Source of the DNA: Clostridiales bacterium UBA3758
Lineage (GTDB): Bacteria; Bacillota; Clostridia; Oscillospirales; Oscillospiraceae
DNA: 17,729 nt
Assembly: GCA_002371675.1 (NCBI GenBank)
Contig: DFGE01000025.1
Span: forward strand, 1-17,729
Reading direction: 5' to 3'
The notes beneath the pieces are model-generated. The model ran no database searches, was not told where the DNA came from, and saw only the letters and a program-made list of their open reading frames with translations. Positions 1-5,935 of this stretch are shown one piece after another. The position numbers and the translations under genes were made by a program. The first letter of the stretch is position 1, and the number at the start of each line of letters is the position of its first letter.

Positions 1-284
1 ATGCCGGTCAAAAATCATCAGTGTGCTCTTTCCCTTGAGGAATCCCACAAATTGTGCTACACTTAACTGCGGTGGGATGCTCACCAGCATGTGAATATGA
101 TCTGGGCACGCTTCTGCTTCAATTATTTCCACATTCTTCTCTTCACACAGCTTGCGCAGTATTACTCCTATATCTGCCTTTAGTTGCCCATAGATTACTT
201 TCCTCCGATACTTTGGGGCAAACACTATGTGGTACTGTAGTCTCCATGTCGAGTGTGCATTGTGATTTAGGTCATTTTTCCCAT
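1..284 (-). pseudogene. tnpA: IS200/IS605-family transposase TnpA, partial and frameshifted
   Basis: The minus strand encodes the start of a Y1-type (HUH) single-strand transposase of the IS200/IS605 kind; it is cut by the left window edge. Readable protein includes STWRLQYHIVFAPKYRR and EACPDHIHMLVSIPP; HIH (91-99) is the HUH metal-binding motif, while the catalytic Tyr would lie outside the window. A well-placed AGGAGG (293-298) precedes ATG 284, but that frame stops after five codons (M-G-K-M-T). The family-like frame (GKNDLNHN) is reached only with one extra A in the five-base A run (275-279 on the plus strand). No in-frame start is visible further upstream. So the copy appears inactivated by a one-base loss, unless this is a sequencing error or a frameshift is used. 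Family assignment is firm; the frameshift reading is fairly sure. Confidence 0.8.
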
Positions 285-290
285 GTTTGT

Positions 291-352
291 AACCTCCTGT
301 GTTCTTGTGGTAATGCGGTCGCCAAACCTTTACCACTCCATCACAGGAGGTT
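291..352 (-). promoter_or_regulatory. Inverted repeat sequestering the tnpA ribosome site
   Basis: AACCTCCTGTG (291-301) and CACAGGAGGTT (342-352) form a perfect 11-bp inverted repeat with a 40-nt loop. The minus-strand tnpA Shine-Dalgarno lies inside one arm, so a transcript reading through would hide it. IS200 elements are known to repress transposase translation with a 5' stem-loop over the ribosome site; this fits that pattern. Confidence 0.65.
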
Positions 353-375
353 GCTTTTGCTTAAGCTTTTTAATT

Positions 376-395
376 CCCCCGGTATAACCGGGGGG
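376..395. repeat. Perfect hairpin, probable IS left-end (LE) structure
   Basis: CCCCCGGT-ATA-ACCGGGGG is an 8-bp perfect stem with a 3-nt loop, just upstream of the minus-strand tnpA. IS200/IS605 elements carry subterminal hairpins recognised by TnpA, so this is the likely left-end hairpin. The exact element end is not identifiable because the target tetranucleotide is unknown and the other end is outside the window. Confidence 0.45.
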
Positions 396-424
396 TGTTT
401 GTCGCTAAAGCCCCAACAAGCTGA

Positions 425-461
425 GCTCACCCGCCGAAGAAACCCGGCGGGTGAGCTTTTT
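425..461 (+). terminator. GC-rich terminator hairpin between trxA and the IS copy
   Basis: GCTCACCCGCCG (425-436) pairs perfectly with CGGCGGGTGAGC (445-456), an 8-nt loop between, followed by TTTTT (457-461). By its U-tract it reads best as a plus-strand intrinsic terminator, though no plus-strand gene feeds it. Its place just past the trxA stop suggests it also ends trxA; on that side the sequence after the stem is not T-rich, possibly because the IS inserted next to the stem. Confidence 0.6.
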
Positions 462-488
462 CTGCGTGCTGTCAATGGATCTGCGCGT

Positions 489-806
489 TCAGAGCATCTT
501 CTCGATCTTGGCCTCGAGCACGTCCTGGCCGACGAAGCCGATGGACTGGTCGACGACCTTGCCGCCCTTGAAGAAGAGGACGTTGGGGATGCTCATGACG
601 CGATATTTGCGGCAGAGCGTCATTGCCTCGTCAGAGTCGAGCTTGCCGATCTTCACGCGGCCGGCATACTTCTCGGCCAGCGCCTCGACGGTGGGGGCGA
701 GCATCTTGCAGGGGCCGCACCACTCGGCGAAGAAATCGACGACGACGGGGATCTCGCTGTTCAGGACTTCCTGTTCAAAATTGGCTTCGGTAAAAGTGTA
801 TTCCAT
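489..806 (-). CDS. trxA: Thioredoxin
   Basis: Small cytoplasmic protein-disulfide reductase of 105 residues, the usual length for bacterial thioredoxin. The active site WCGPC is at residues 29-33 (Cys30, Cys33), the preceding strand VVVDFFAEWC is typical, and the cis-proline loop is SIP with Pro74. The start is set at ATG 806 because AGAGAG lies about 7 nt upstream; ATG 812 and GTG 827 are in-frame alternatives that would add two or seven residues. It diverges from an HxlR-family regulator across 152 bp that holds overlapping promoters, so redox-dependent control by that neighbour is a reasonable inference. A thioredoxin reductase is not in the window. Confidence 0.95.
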   Translation of the reverse strand: MEYTFTEANFEQEVLNSEIPVVVDFFAEWCGPCKMLAPTVEALAEKYAGRVKIGKLDSDEAMTLCRKYRVMSIPNVLFFKGGKVVDQSIGFVGQDVLEAKIEKML

Positions 807-867
807 GATCATTCTCTCTTTCTGCACGTCTGTGCTGTTATGATTTCCGAAAGGCTTGAAATAATAC

Positions 868-919
868 TTGCATTTCCCTTCTGATAAGTCTATTATACAT
901 AGTAAGAAAAACTTATCAA
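868..919. promoter_or_regulatory. Overlapping divergent promoters of trxA and the HxlR gene, with inverted repeat
   Basis: Plus strand: TTGCAT (868-873), 17 nt, TATTAT (891-896), serving the HxlR gene. Minus strand: TTGATA (914-919), 16 nt, TATAAT (892-897), serving trxA. The two -10 boxes occupy the same bases, so the polymerases should exclude each other. TGATAAGT (882-889) and ACTTATCA (911-918) form a perfect 8-bp inverted repeat around this core and are a candidate operator for the HxlR protein. The boxes are directly visible; regulator binding is inferred. Confidence 0.7.
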
Positions 920-958
920 GTACGCAGATTATATTTATCAGGTAAGGAAAAACATACT

Positions 959-1303
959 ATGAACAATTCTGTCAGACACGAGCCGCTCTGCAGCTCCATC
1001 GCGGGCGAGGACTGCGGGCTCAAAAAGGTTCTCCGCATCATCGGCGGCAAGTGGAAGATCATGATCCTCTGTCTCATCGACGACAAGGGCGCCGGCCGCT
1101 TCAACGAGATGCTCAGAGAGATCGCCGGGATCACGAACACGATGCTCGCGGCCTCGCTGCGCGAGATGGAGAGGGACGGCCTCGTCAACCGCATCCAGTA
1201 CAACGAGATGCCCCTGCGTGTGGAGTACACGCTGACGGAAAAGGCCCGAAGCCTCATCCCCATCCTGCTTGAGCTCAAGGGCTGGGGCGAGAAGAACCTC
1301 TGA
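959..1303 (+). CDS. HxlR-family winged-helix transcriptional regulator
   Basis: A 114-residue MarR-like/HxlR regulator with the family hallmarks: GGKWKIMIL (residues 29-37), RFNEMLREIAGIT in the helix-turn-helix, LAASLREMERDGLV as the recognition region and the wing RVEYTLTEKA. Cysteines are at 11, 19 and 38; the one just before the first helix (Cys19 in EDCGLKKVL) sits where YodB/HypR-type members carry their redox-sensing Cys. A GGTAAGG site lies about 11 nt before the ATG. It is divergent from trxA and shares its promoter region, which supports a role as a thiol or electrophile-responsive repressor of trxA and itself. Family is certain, signal and targets are inferred. Confidence 0.93.
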   Translation: MNNSVRHEPLCSSIAGEDCGLKKVLRIIGGKWKIMILCLIDDKGAGRFNEMLREIAGITNTMLAASLREMERDGLVNRIQYNEMPLRVEYTLTEKARSLIPILLELKGWGEKNL

Positions 1304-1315
1304 CAGATGCATTGG

Positions 1316-1350
1316 AAAACTCCCTCCGCAATCAGACGGAGGGAGTTTTT
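1316..1350. terminator. Bidirectional intrinsic terminator
   Basis: ACTCCCTCCG (1319-1328), 8-nt loop, CGGAGGGAGT (1337-1346), with TTTT after it on the plus strand and an A run (1316-1318) giving a U-tract on the minus strand. It separates the convergent HxlR gene and the membrane-protein gene and should serve both. Confidence 0.9.
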
Positions 1351-1363
1351 CTGTCTGAAGGGC

Positions 1364-2170
1364 TTAGGCGGCGGGCTCTTCCTCCGCCTCGTCCTCCACA
1401 TCCTCGACGGTCTCCTCCGGGATATAGTCGCTCACATCGACATTGTCGGTAAGCAGGCCCTCGGTGTCGATCGCATCGCGCTTGGCGCAGAAGGAGCAGA
1501 GGCGGGTGCGGCCGGCGGCAATGGCCTGGTCGACGTCGCCCGTTGTGAGCTGCTCGCTCTGGTTGAGCGCCTGGCAGTCGTCATGCGTGTGGTAGACCTT
1601 GCCGTAAGGGCTCCAGTAGACGCTGCCGGTGATGACCTGCTCGGCAGCCTGCTGCTCCTCGAGGGAGATGGGATTAAAGTCGTAACTGGAGACGCCGCCC
1701 AGCAGCAGCGCGATCACGGCGACGACGGTGGCGATGGTCTTGGTCTTCTTGTCGGCTTCCTTGTTGGTGAGGATCAGGATGATCAGCGGCACAAAGGCAA
1801 CGACCGTGACGATCAGGCCGAGGTTATTGTGCAGCCAGAACAGGGTCGGGTTCTTCTTGGAGGCCGGCGCGATGTGGTTGGACTTCTTCCAGAGCTGGGA
1901 GCCGATCACCAGGCAGATGAGATCCAGCACGATAAAGAGGATGATCTGATAGAGGCCGGGCATGAACTTCATGTCGATCTTGCCGTAGAGCACCAGCAGC
2001 GCCAGAACCTCGAAGGTGATGGCAAGCAGCCAGAGGATCGCCGCTCCGATGCGCAGACCGGTGGCGTTGCCGACAGGCTTGGCCTCCACGACCGCCTGCT
2101 TTCTCTTCTCGTTCGTCACGTCCTCACCGGTATCGGCGGAAATGATTTTTTTCTTTTTCGGTTCTGCCAT
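1364..2170 (-). CDS. Four-helix membrane protein with soluble His/Cys motif domain
   Basis: Function not recognised. The 268-residue protein has a charged N-terminus (1-39), about four membrane segments (roughly 40-62, 73-92, 114-136, 145-161), a soluble domain (180-232) and an acidic tail (235-268). The soluble domain has the spaced pattern GKVYHTHDDCQAL ... RLCSFC with His194, Cys199, Cys225 and Cys228, resembling small H-C-C-C modules (YHxxxCxxL...CxxC) seen at the ends of many Clostridia membrane and secreted proteins; zinc binding is plausible but unproven. AAGGAG lies 8-9 nt before the ATG and a strong promoter is found upstream. It converges on the HxlR gene and shares a bidirectional terminator with it. 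Nothing suggests truncation. Confidence 0.85.
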   Translation of the reverse strand: MAEPKKKKIISADTGEDVTNEKRKQAVVEAKPVGNATGLRIGAAILWLLAITFEVLALLVLYGKIDMKFMPGLYQIILFIVLDLICLVIGSQLWKKSNHIAPASKKNPTLFWLHNNLGLIVTVVAFVPLIILILTNKEADKKTKTIATVVAVIALLLGGVSSYDFNPISLEEQQAAEQVITGSVYWSPYGKVYHTHDDCQALNQSEQLTTGDVDQAIAAGRTRLCSFCAKRDAIDTEGLLTDNVDVSDYIPEETVEDVEDEAEEEPAA

Positions 2171-2214
2171 AACGGAACACTCCTTAACTATTCAGAATCA
2201 GGATCTACTCCTTG

Positions 2215-2249
2215 CCTGTCATTATAAGACAGGAATCCGGCAAACACAA
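2215..2249 (-). promoter_or_regulatory. Sigma-A promoter with palindrome centred on the -10 box
   Basis: On the minus strand TTGTGT (2249-2244) is followed after 17 nt by TATAAT (2226-2221), driving the membrane-protein gene. The -10 sits inside CCTGTC-N7-GACAGG (2215-2220 / 2228-2233), a perfect 6-bp inverted repeat that could be an operator or an initially transcribed hairpin. Confidence 0.7.
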
Positions 2250-2285
2250 GAGAAATTTGCAGCATTTCACAAGATGCTGTGTCTG

Positions 2286-2539
2286 TCACCAGGGGCAGCG
2301 CACCATATCGGGCGTGATGTCCGCAAGGCTGCGCGCGCCGCACATGTACATCGCGTCGATCAGCTCCGCGCGGAGCTTCTCGAAACAGGCCGCAACACCC
2401 TCCTCACCCGCGCCGTACCAGTTGACGACCCGAGGCCGGGCAGGGTGTTGCCGCAGGCGAGCCCGTTGCAGACCGTGCAGGCCTTGCAGGTCGTGCCGAT
2501 GTGCTTGCGCGCCTCGGCGAGAACTTCGTCATATGTCAT
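2286..2539 (-). pseudogene. Collapsed FMN-dependent alpha-hydroxy-acid dehydrogenase (lactate oxidase-like)
   Basis: Only the two ends of a roughly 340-residue enzyme remain. The N-terminus, from ATG 2539 with AAAGGAG 7 nt upstream, reads MTYDEVLAEARKHIG then CKACTVCNGLACGNTLPG, the cysteine-rich leader of this clostridial family. A second frame then gives VNWYGAGEEGVAACFEKL and CGARSLADITPDMV, ending at TGA 2286, which matches the family C-terminus. The join is near 2427-2432 and is out of frame, so about 250 residues, including the FMN and substrate site, are lost. Start codon and ribosome site are still intact, so a short out-of-frame peptide may be made. Assignment rests on recognising the leader and tail of this family; confident. 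Confidence 0.85.
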
Positions 2540-2668
2540 GCTTCTGCTCCTTTCTTCCTTGCGCATTATGTGTTATGTAAACTTCTGTTTTCTGTTGCCT
2601 CTGTTTGCGGATACCGCTGAGCCGCGCCTGTTTCACCTCCCCGCGCCGCGGGCGGGCAGCGGCTTGAG

Positions 2669-2705
2669 AAAAGCATAATAAGCGCAGCAAAGCTGCGCTT
2701 ATTAT
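2669..2705 (-). terminator. Long perfect hairpin, probable terminator of the small lipoprotein gene
   Basis: ATAATAAGCGCAGC (2675-2688), AAA, GCTGCGCTTATTAT (2692-2705): a 14-bp perfect stem with a 3-nt loop. On the minus strand it is followed by GC then TTTT (2672-2669), so it can end the lipoprotein transcript coming from 2774. Its core GCGCAGCAAAGCTGCGC recurs, inverted, in the palindrome chain near 5550. Together with short GC hairpins at 2720-2770 this is all that the 2540-2773 gap holds. Confidence 0.55.
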
Positions 2706-2773
2706 AGCATAGGCTTTTTCCCGTGAACAGCGGGTTTTCCGTTTTTCCGCAGCGGAGCGGCCTTTTCGTTCCG

Positions 2774-3049
2774 TTACGGCTTTTTGCTGGGCTTGGGGCT
2801 GCTGGCAGGGCTCGAGGGCGCGGGCGTGCCCGTCGGTGCGGGCGAGGCGCTCTCGCGTCCGTCCTCGATCAGGCCGTCGTTGTCCTCCACGTAGCCGTCC
2901 TCGGGATCGGGGCTCAAAATGGGGCTGATCTCGGGCATGGGCTCCATCGAGCTGTGCGGTACGGCAGGCTCGCCGCGCATTTCCCCGCAGGCGGAACACA
3001 GCGTCGCTATCATCAGTACAGCCAGAACCAGCGATATCGTTTTTTTCAT
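2774..3049 (-). CDS. Small proline/acid-rich lipoprotein
   Basis: Function not recognised. Start taken at ATG 3049 because AGGAGG lies 8 nt upstream and it begins a clean leader, MKKTISLVLAVLMIATLC; the frame is open to 3085 without a better site. The 91-residue product has a lipobox-like end, LCSAC, with the Cys at about residue 21 as the lipid anchor. The mature part has no hydrophobic segment: acidic centre (SPDPEDGYVEDNDGLIEDG) and a Ser/Pro/Lys tail (PAPTGTPAPSSPASSPKPS), likely disordered and cell-surface exposed. It diverges from rlmD. An inverted repeat TGCAATC/GATTGCA (3070-3076/3087-3093) lies just upstream; no clear -10 was found. Confidence 0.7.
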   Translation of the reverse strand: MKKTISLVLAVLMIATLCSACGEMRGEPAVPHSSMEPMPEISPILSPDPEDGYVEDNDGLIEDGRESASPAPTGTPAPSSPASSPKPSKKP

Positions 3050-3162
3050 CTTCTGCTCCTCCTTTTTCCTGCAATCAAGGATCACCGATTGCAGTCGCCT
3101 GTTCAGACGGCCTTAGTATCTGTGCCGCGGAAAAAAACATACACGGCAGAATTTTCCTGTGA

Positions 3163-3191
3163 TTGCATCGCGCAAAATGCTGTGCTATACT
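3163..3191 (+). promoter_or_regulatory. Sigma-A promoter of rlmD (extended -10)
   Basis: TTGCAT (3163-3168), 17 nt, TATACT (3186-3191) with TGC just before the -10, giving an extended -10. It points into rlmD, leaving a leader of about 85 nt. Confidence 0.75.
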
Positions 3192-3208
3192 TAACAAAAT
3201 ATAGATGA

Positions 3209-3232
3209 ATCTCCGCGCGGGCGCGCGGAGAT
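3209..3232 (+). promoter_or_regulatory. GC-rich hairpin in the rlmD leader
   Basis: ATCTCCGCGC-GGGC-GCGCGGAGAT is a perfect 10-bp stem with a 4-nt loop in the 5' leader. There is no U-tract, so it is not an intrinsic terminator; a role in mRNA stability or leader folding is possible. Confidence 0.5.
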
Positions 3233-3283
3233 ACCGAATCGAAACGCTTCGCGGGCGCAAATCGGCCCCGATGGAACAACAGT

Positions 3284-4648
3284 ATGACGAATCATTTTAC
3301 GAAAAATCAGATCCTCACAGGCCTTGTCGACGGTATGTCCTCCGAGGCGCTGGGCGTCGTGCATCTGGATGGGCGCGCGATCTTCGTGCCGCGCGCACTG
3401 CCGGGCGAGGAATGGGAGCTCAGGATCGTGAAGGTCACGAACACAGCCGTCTTCGCCCGGGGTGAACGGCTGCTATCCGCCCCCTCCCCCGCCCGCATCG
3501 AGCCCGCCTGTCCGTTCTTCGGCAAATGCGGCGGCTGCGACTGCCTGCACATGGACTACGCCGAAGAGCTGCGCTTCAAGCGCGAGCGTGTGGACGCCGC
3601 GCTGCGGCATATCGGCAAGCAGAAGCAGGGCGTGCGGGAGATCCTCGGAAGCAAGCAGACGGAGTATTACCGCAACAAGGCTATTTTTGCCGTGGGTGAT
3701 CGGGGCGGAGCGCTCCGCTTCGGCTTCTACCGCGAACGCAGCCACGAGCTGCTGCCGGTGGAGCGCTGCCTCATCCAGTCCCCGCTCAGCTGCCGCTGCG
3801 CCGCCGCCGTGACGGAGTTCATGGCGCGCGAGGGCATCCCGGCCTACGACGAGACAAGCGGAAAGGGCGTCGTGCGGCACGTGTTCTGCCGCGAGGCCCG
3901 AAAAACCCGGGACGCGGTCTGCTGCATCGTCGCGGCGCGGGGCTTCGGCGCAAGGACCGATGCGCTCGTTTCCCATCTGCGCGAGCGCTGCCCGGAGCTC
4001 ACGGGGATCGTATTGAACATCAACAAGACGCGGGGCAACACCGTCCTGGCGGGCGAGTTTTACCCGCTCTGGGGCGAGCCGACGATGCGCGACGAGCTGC
4101 TGGGGCTCTCCTTCCGCATCGCTCCGCAGGCCTTTTTCCAGGTCAATCCTCCGCAGGCGGAGCGTCTTTACACGCGCGCGATGGAATACGCGGCGGCGGA
4201 CGGCGCTGAGCTCGCGCTCGATCTCTACTGCGGCGCGGGCACCATCTCGCTCTGCCTCGCGCGGCACGCGAAGCGGGTGATCGGCGCGGAGATCGTGCCG
4301 CAGGCGGTGGAAAACGCCGCGGAAAACGCGGCGTACAACCATATTGAAAACGCGGAGTTTATCTGCGCGGACGCGGGCGAGGCCGCCGCGCAGCTCGCGC
4401 GGCGCGAGCTGCGGCCGGAAGTCGTGCTGGTCGATCCGCCTCGCAAGGGCATGGACGAGGCTGCCGTGCGCGCCGTGGGCTCCATGCAGCCTGCGCGCAT
4501 CGTCTACGTCTCCTGCGACCCCGCCACCCTCGCGCGGGACATCCTGCGCTTCAACGGTCTCGGCTATGTGATGCAGGAGGCGACGGCGGTGGACATGTTC
4601 CCACGGACGCGGCATGTGGAGACTGTCGTTCTGCTGTCAAGGAAATGA
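3284..4648 (+). CDS. rlmD: 23S rRNA (uracil-C5)-methyltransferase, RlmD/RumA family
   Basis: SAM-dependent enzyme forming 5-methyluridine in 23S rRNA; 454 residues, the normal length. Order: TRAM-like RNA-binding segment (about 5-65), [4Fe-4S] cysteines Cys76, Cys82, Cys85 and Cys162, central RNA-binding domain, and Rossmann methyltransferase with LDLYCGAGTISL, VDPPRKG and the catalytic YVSCDPATLARD (Cys411); the closing HVETVVLLS carries the general-base Glu446. Gram-positive RlmCD-type enzymes may modify two sites, so U1939 alone is not assured. The start ATG 3284 has only a weak ribosome site; an ATG at 3271 is out of frame. It has its own promoter. Downstream lie four degenerate copies of its 3' end, marking it as a probable integration target; the gene itself is intact. 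Confidence 0.96.
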   Translation: MTNHFTKNQILTGLVDGMSSEALGVVHLDGRAIFVPRALPGEEWELRIVKVTNTAVFARGERLLSAPSPARIEPACPFFGKCGGCDCLHMDYAEELRFKRERVDAALRHIGKQKQGVREILGSKQTEYYRNKAIFAVGDRGGALRFGFYRERSHELLPVERCLIQSPLSCRCAAAVTEFMAREGIPAYDETSGKGVVRHVFCREARKTRDAVCCIVAARGFGARTDALVSHLRERCPELTGIVLNINKTRGNTVLAGEFYPLWGEPTMRDELLGLSFRIAPQAFFQVNPPQAERLYTRAMEYAAADGAELALDLYCGAGTISLCLARHAKRVIGAEIVPQAVENAAENAAYNHIENAEFICADAGEAAAQLARRELRPEVVLVDPPRKGMDEAAVRAVGSMQPARIVYVSCDPATLARDILRFNGLGYVMQEATAVDMFPRTRHVETVVLLSRK

Positions 4649-4708
4649 GGACGATAGCGGGAAAATGGCTTGAAATAAGAGCTTTTACGGGTTTCAGCCA
4701 TCAGCGGG

Positions 4709-4900
4709 ATCGTGGAAATGTTTCCACGGAGCGAGAGGGCAAAATCAGGGCATTCCGCTGCCGTAACTATCGTTTCGCTATCAAGGGCAAAAATCGGAGA
4801 TTGAGACTCTTGGATTGTTGTCATTTGGGTGTTTTTGAGAGGTTGAGACTCTCGGTCTGTTGTCAAAAGGGACTGTAACTGTAGTTTCGATGTCCGAGAA
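4709..4900 (+). repeat. Four degenerate copies of the rlmD 3' end (att-like scars)
   Basis: The gap after rlmD holds four decayed copies of the sequence coding ETVVLLS. Each has ACT followed exactly 15 nt later by TC, as in rlmD (ACT 4622, TC 4637): ACT at 4766, 4806, 4848 and 4878, TC at 4781, 4821, 4863 and 4893. Over 18 bases starting at ACT they match rlmD at about 14, 12, 15 and 13 positions. Translated in register they give VTIVSLS, ETLGLLS, ETLGLLS and VTVVSMS. The first copy extends upstream: GTGGAAATGTTTCCACGG (4712-4729) reads VEMFPRS, against VDMFPRT in rlmD. They are best read as footprints of mobile elements that integrated into rlmD 3' ends. Confidence 0.75.
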
Positions 4901-4944
4901 GGAGAATTTAAAGAGAATAAGTAATTGCTTGGGGGGGTGATAGG

Positions 4945-5478
4945 ATGTTTGACTATAAACAACATTTTGATAAATACTGCATTGAAAACAACCTTGAATT
5001 GCAGTTATCATTCGATATGCCTCCGGGGTATGAGACTGCCAACGGTACGTTTGATTTTAAGACAAAAACGGTTTACATCAATGCAAAGTACTTATGTGAA
5101 GCTCCGAATTATGAACAGGCATTTTTCTTTTATCATGAGCTAAGACATGCCGTACAGTATCTCTCTCCAGAAAAATTCGGCGACGCAATTATTCGCAGCT
5201 TACCGTATACGATCATGTTTGATGGAACCTGTTTCAAACTGGAAAATGGCAAATATCTGGAGTGTAAATTAGACGGCGGCGAAGAGGTATTTACAGACGT
5301 ATATCTCGGCCAGCCCTATGAGGTTGAAGCAAATAATTATGCATATGAAAGAGTCAAGATGCTCTTTGGAGAATCTGAAGAGCTTCGCAATTTGTATGAC
5401 TTCTGGATGCCGAAGAAGCCAGTGCCAGATGAAGCTTATGAGACCTATTACAATCTGATTGATGAAAAAGTAAAATGA
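4945..5478 (+). CDS. Putative zinc metallopeptidase (HExxH), probable integrated cargo
   Basis: A 177-residue protein with the zincin motif in FYHELRHAVQYL: His64, Glu65, His68. The later PYEVEANNYAYE (Glu126 or Glu128) fits a third zinc ligand of the gluzincin/IrrE-like type. No signal peptide or membrane segment, so cytoplasmic. Specific family not recognised; ImmA/IrrE-like or another phage/ICE-associated peptidase is possible. The ATG follows a G-rich site (GGGGGGGTGAT, 4932-4942). Base composition and codon use are visibly richer in A/T than rlmD or the downstream operons, and it sits directly after the stacked rlmD 3'-end copies, so it is probably leftover cargo of a mobile element. No integrase is present in the window. 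Confidence 0.75.
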   Translation: MFDYKQHFDKYCIENNLELQLSFDMPPGYETANGTFDFKTKTVYINAKYLCEAPNYEQAFFFYHELRHAVQYLSPEKFGDAIIRSLPYTIMFDGTCFKLENGKYLECKLDGGEEVFTDVYLGQPYEVEANNYAYERVKMLFGESEELRNLYDFWMPKKPVPDEAYETYYNLIDEKVK

Positions 5479-5494
5479 GCGAGGCACCCACACT

Positions 5495-5707
5495 GCCATC
5501 ATAATGATTATATGATGGCGAAAAGCGAATACGCTTTTCGCCGCGCAGCTTTGCTGCGCAGCAAAACAGCCTTGCTGTTTTGCCATATACGCATTGCAAT
5601 GAGCATCGGGCGAATGATTGAAAGAATCATTCGCTGCCAAACCTGTCGTTTGGCAGCGAAATCAATCGAATTCTCGATTGATTTCGCCATCCGATAATCA
5701 TTATCGG
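5495..5707. repeat. Chain of eight perfect short hairpins (palindrome array)
   Basis: Hairpins follow head to tail over 213 bp (left arm / right arm): 5495-5503/5511-5519; 5517-5527/5532-5542; 5543-5549/5553-5559; 5561-5570/5574-5583; 5610-5619/5625-5634; 5630-5642/5648-5660; 5656-5669/5674-5687; 5691-5696/5702-5707. Stems are 6-14 bp and perfect, loops 3-7 nt. Neighbouring stems share bases (GGC 5517-5519, TTCGC 5630-5634, GCGAA 5656-5660), so they exclude one another. ATAATGATTAT (5502-5512) and ATAATCATTAT (near 5694-5704) are reverse complements, as are GGCGAAA (5517-5523) and TTTCGCC (5682-5688), enclosing the whole chain. It starts 17 nt after the metallopeptidase stop. No protein-coding reading is convincing. 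Confidence 0.85.
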
Positions 5708-5842
5708 CGGCAGGGAGCCAATTATGTATGCTTTTGATTGCTTGGGGATTCATAAAAATCCCGGGAAATTGATAGTTTTCGCCGGGAGCGGATGACATGC
5801 GGCGAGAGCGATTCTGTCCCGGGAGGACATGGCTCCTGCCAC

Positions 5843-5887
5843 AAAAAAAGACTGTCTCCCCGGCAGGACGGGGCAGGACAGGTCTTT
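5843..5887 (-). terminator. Intrinsic terminator on the minus strand, upstream of the DUF3267 gene
   Basis: AAAGAC/GTCTTT (5847-5852/5882-5887), TGTC/GACA (5853-5856/5877-5880) and CCCCG/CGGGG (5858-5862/5869-5873) build a long hairpin. On the minus strand it is followed by seven T (5849-5843), a strong intrinsic terminator. On the plus strand it falls in the leader of the DUF3267 gene, where only GTCTTTG follows. The 5708-5935 gap holds nothing else clear. Confidence 0.65.
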
Positions 5888-5935
5888 GCGCCTGTCCGCC
5901 GCAGCTGCGCGGGGAGGCAGAAAGGAACATATCAT

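Noticed and set aside
2720..2738. Short hairpin CCCG/CGGG followed by TTTT as plus-strand terminator
   Set aside because: Only a 4-bp stem and no plus-strand gene upstream to terminate.
4645..4878. Small plus-strand open frame after rlmD
   Set aside because: It is Arg/Lys-rich with no ribosome site and overlies the degenerate rlmD 3'-end copies, which explain the sequence better.
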